A stretch of 32,271 nt of DNA from DATIJJ01 sp039936115 (lineage in GTDB: Bacteria > Pseudomonadota > Gammaproteobacteria > DSM-16500): assembly GCA_039936115.1 (NCBI GenBank), contig JBDTIZ010000253.1, positions 1 to 32,271 on the forward strand. Reading direction: 5' to 3'. The notes beneath the pieces are model-generated. The model was not told the DNA's origin, ran no database searches, and saw only the letters and a program-made list of their open reading frames with translations. Positions within the stretch are counted from its first letter, which is position 1. Each line of letters opens with the position of its first letter. The translations under genes and the position numbers were made by a program. Shown in pieces: positions 31,946-32,271 of the stretch.

Positions 31946-32271
31946 TTACGGCAGACTAACTGTGTTTGTATCAAATGTTACAGCAGCATTTCGAGCCAAT
32001 GCTCTACCTGACATGGTGGCTCCCGTATTCATGGTAATAGATGTGAGCGCAGCAATTGTTCCTTTAAATACAGTCGACGTACCGAGTGTCGCAGAACTTG
32101 TGACTTGCCAGAAAACATTGCGTGCTAGAACGCCACCGGTCAGGACAATTGTCGCACCTGAATTCCAGTTGAGTGCGGATCCTGCTTGGAAGATGAATAC
32201 TGAAGTCGCATCTCCGCTTAGCGTGAGTACACCGTTATTATTGATCGTTGAACCAGAACAATAAACGTTTT
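31946..32271 (-). CDS. DUF3494 ice-binding-like protein, C-terminal part (runs off window)
   Basis: The leftward frame is open from the window edge to a TAA at 31946, giving 108 codons. It reads GVLTLSGDATSVFIFQAGSA, then TIVLTGGVLARNVFWQV, SATLGTSTVFKGTIAALTSI and SGRALARNAAVTFDTNTV, the highly characteristic end of the DUF3494/ice-binding-protein beta-solenoid domain. Members bind ice, or more generally act as secreted or surface adhesins. The N-terminus, with any signal peptide or anchor, lies outside. The domain reaches its normal end here (TVSLP before the stop). GC content is higher than in the neighbouring genes, which could reflect transfer or the Ala/Thr-rich sequence. Confidence 0.85.
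   Translation of the reverse strand, partial: NVYCSGSTINNNGVLTLSGDATSVFIFQAGSALNWNSGATIVLTGGVLARNVFWQVTSSATLGTSTVFKGTIAALTSITMNTGATMSGRALARNAAVTFDTNTVSLP

Noticed and set aside
31914..32264. 116-codon rightward ORF at the right edge
   Set aside because: The opposite strand encodes an unmistakable DUF3494 C-terminus over the same bases.

Overview
The window is about 36% GC, and its family content points to a host-associated gammaproteobacterium, most likely of the order Legionellales (Coxiella/Legionella/Berkiella-like). This rests on ankyrin repeats, a protein ending in a eukaryotic-type CaaX box, tandem HipBA modules, many decayed IS elements and gene remnants, and dispersed palindromic repeats. 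The assignment is inference; no rRNA or other taxonomic marker is present.

Layout. 1-941: end of an unidentified mobile element, a truncated carboxymethyl-hydroxymuconate isomerase and a LysE/RhtB exporter. 1316-6088: a locus built round a four-gene leftward operon: S24-like XRE regulator, unknown protein, VUT-family transporter and enolase-superfamily enzyme. A convergent sugar-isomerase-like TIM barrel lies at its end and a divergent small HTH-like protein at its head. 6319-9885: an orphan MqsA antitoxin, then a graveyard of mobile DNA (tRNA-end-like sequences, a P4-type integrase with its middle deleted, an IS4 remnant, an IS5 remnant with recognisable ends) around one membrane protein. 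10080-11444: a second VUT transporter paired with a SLOG-fold (cpYpsA/'molybdenum carrier') protein.

11509-17236: further decayed genes (frameshifted unknown, CpdA-like phosphodiesterase lacking its centre, 31-codon DCC remnant, frameshifted secreted protein) interleaved with intact DUF2269, DUF4166, saccharopine-dehydrogenase-like, Cys-rich secreted and amidohydrolase genes. 17781-21083: two complete but distinct HipBA modules in tandem, each with its own promoter and operators. 21487-24898: candidate host-interaction region with an ankyrin protein carrying an F-box-like C-terminal motif, two small exported proteins, and a 334-residue protein ending in CVIS. 25313-27008: 2'-5' RNA ligase-like protein, RdgB and a nested palindrome/tandem repeat island. 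27009-31032: leftward cluster of carboxylate-amine ligase, double cyclic-nucleotide-binding-fold protein, class II glutamine amidotransferase and an exported cytidine-deaminase-fold protein. 31275-32271: IS66 remnant beside a dispersed repeat, then the C-terminal part of a DUF3494 (ice-binding-like) protein running off the right edge.

The best candidates for undescribed biology are the CVIS-terminated protein next to the ankyrin/F-box-like protein, the VUT-SLOG and VUT-enolase pairings (both VUT paralogues share a Glu where YhhQ has Asp), and the exported deaminase. Internal deletion is a recurrent mode of gene decay from 7 to 13.5 kb.
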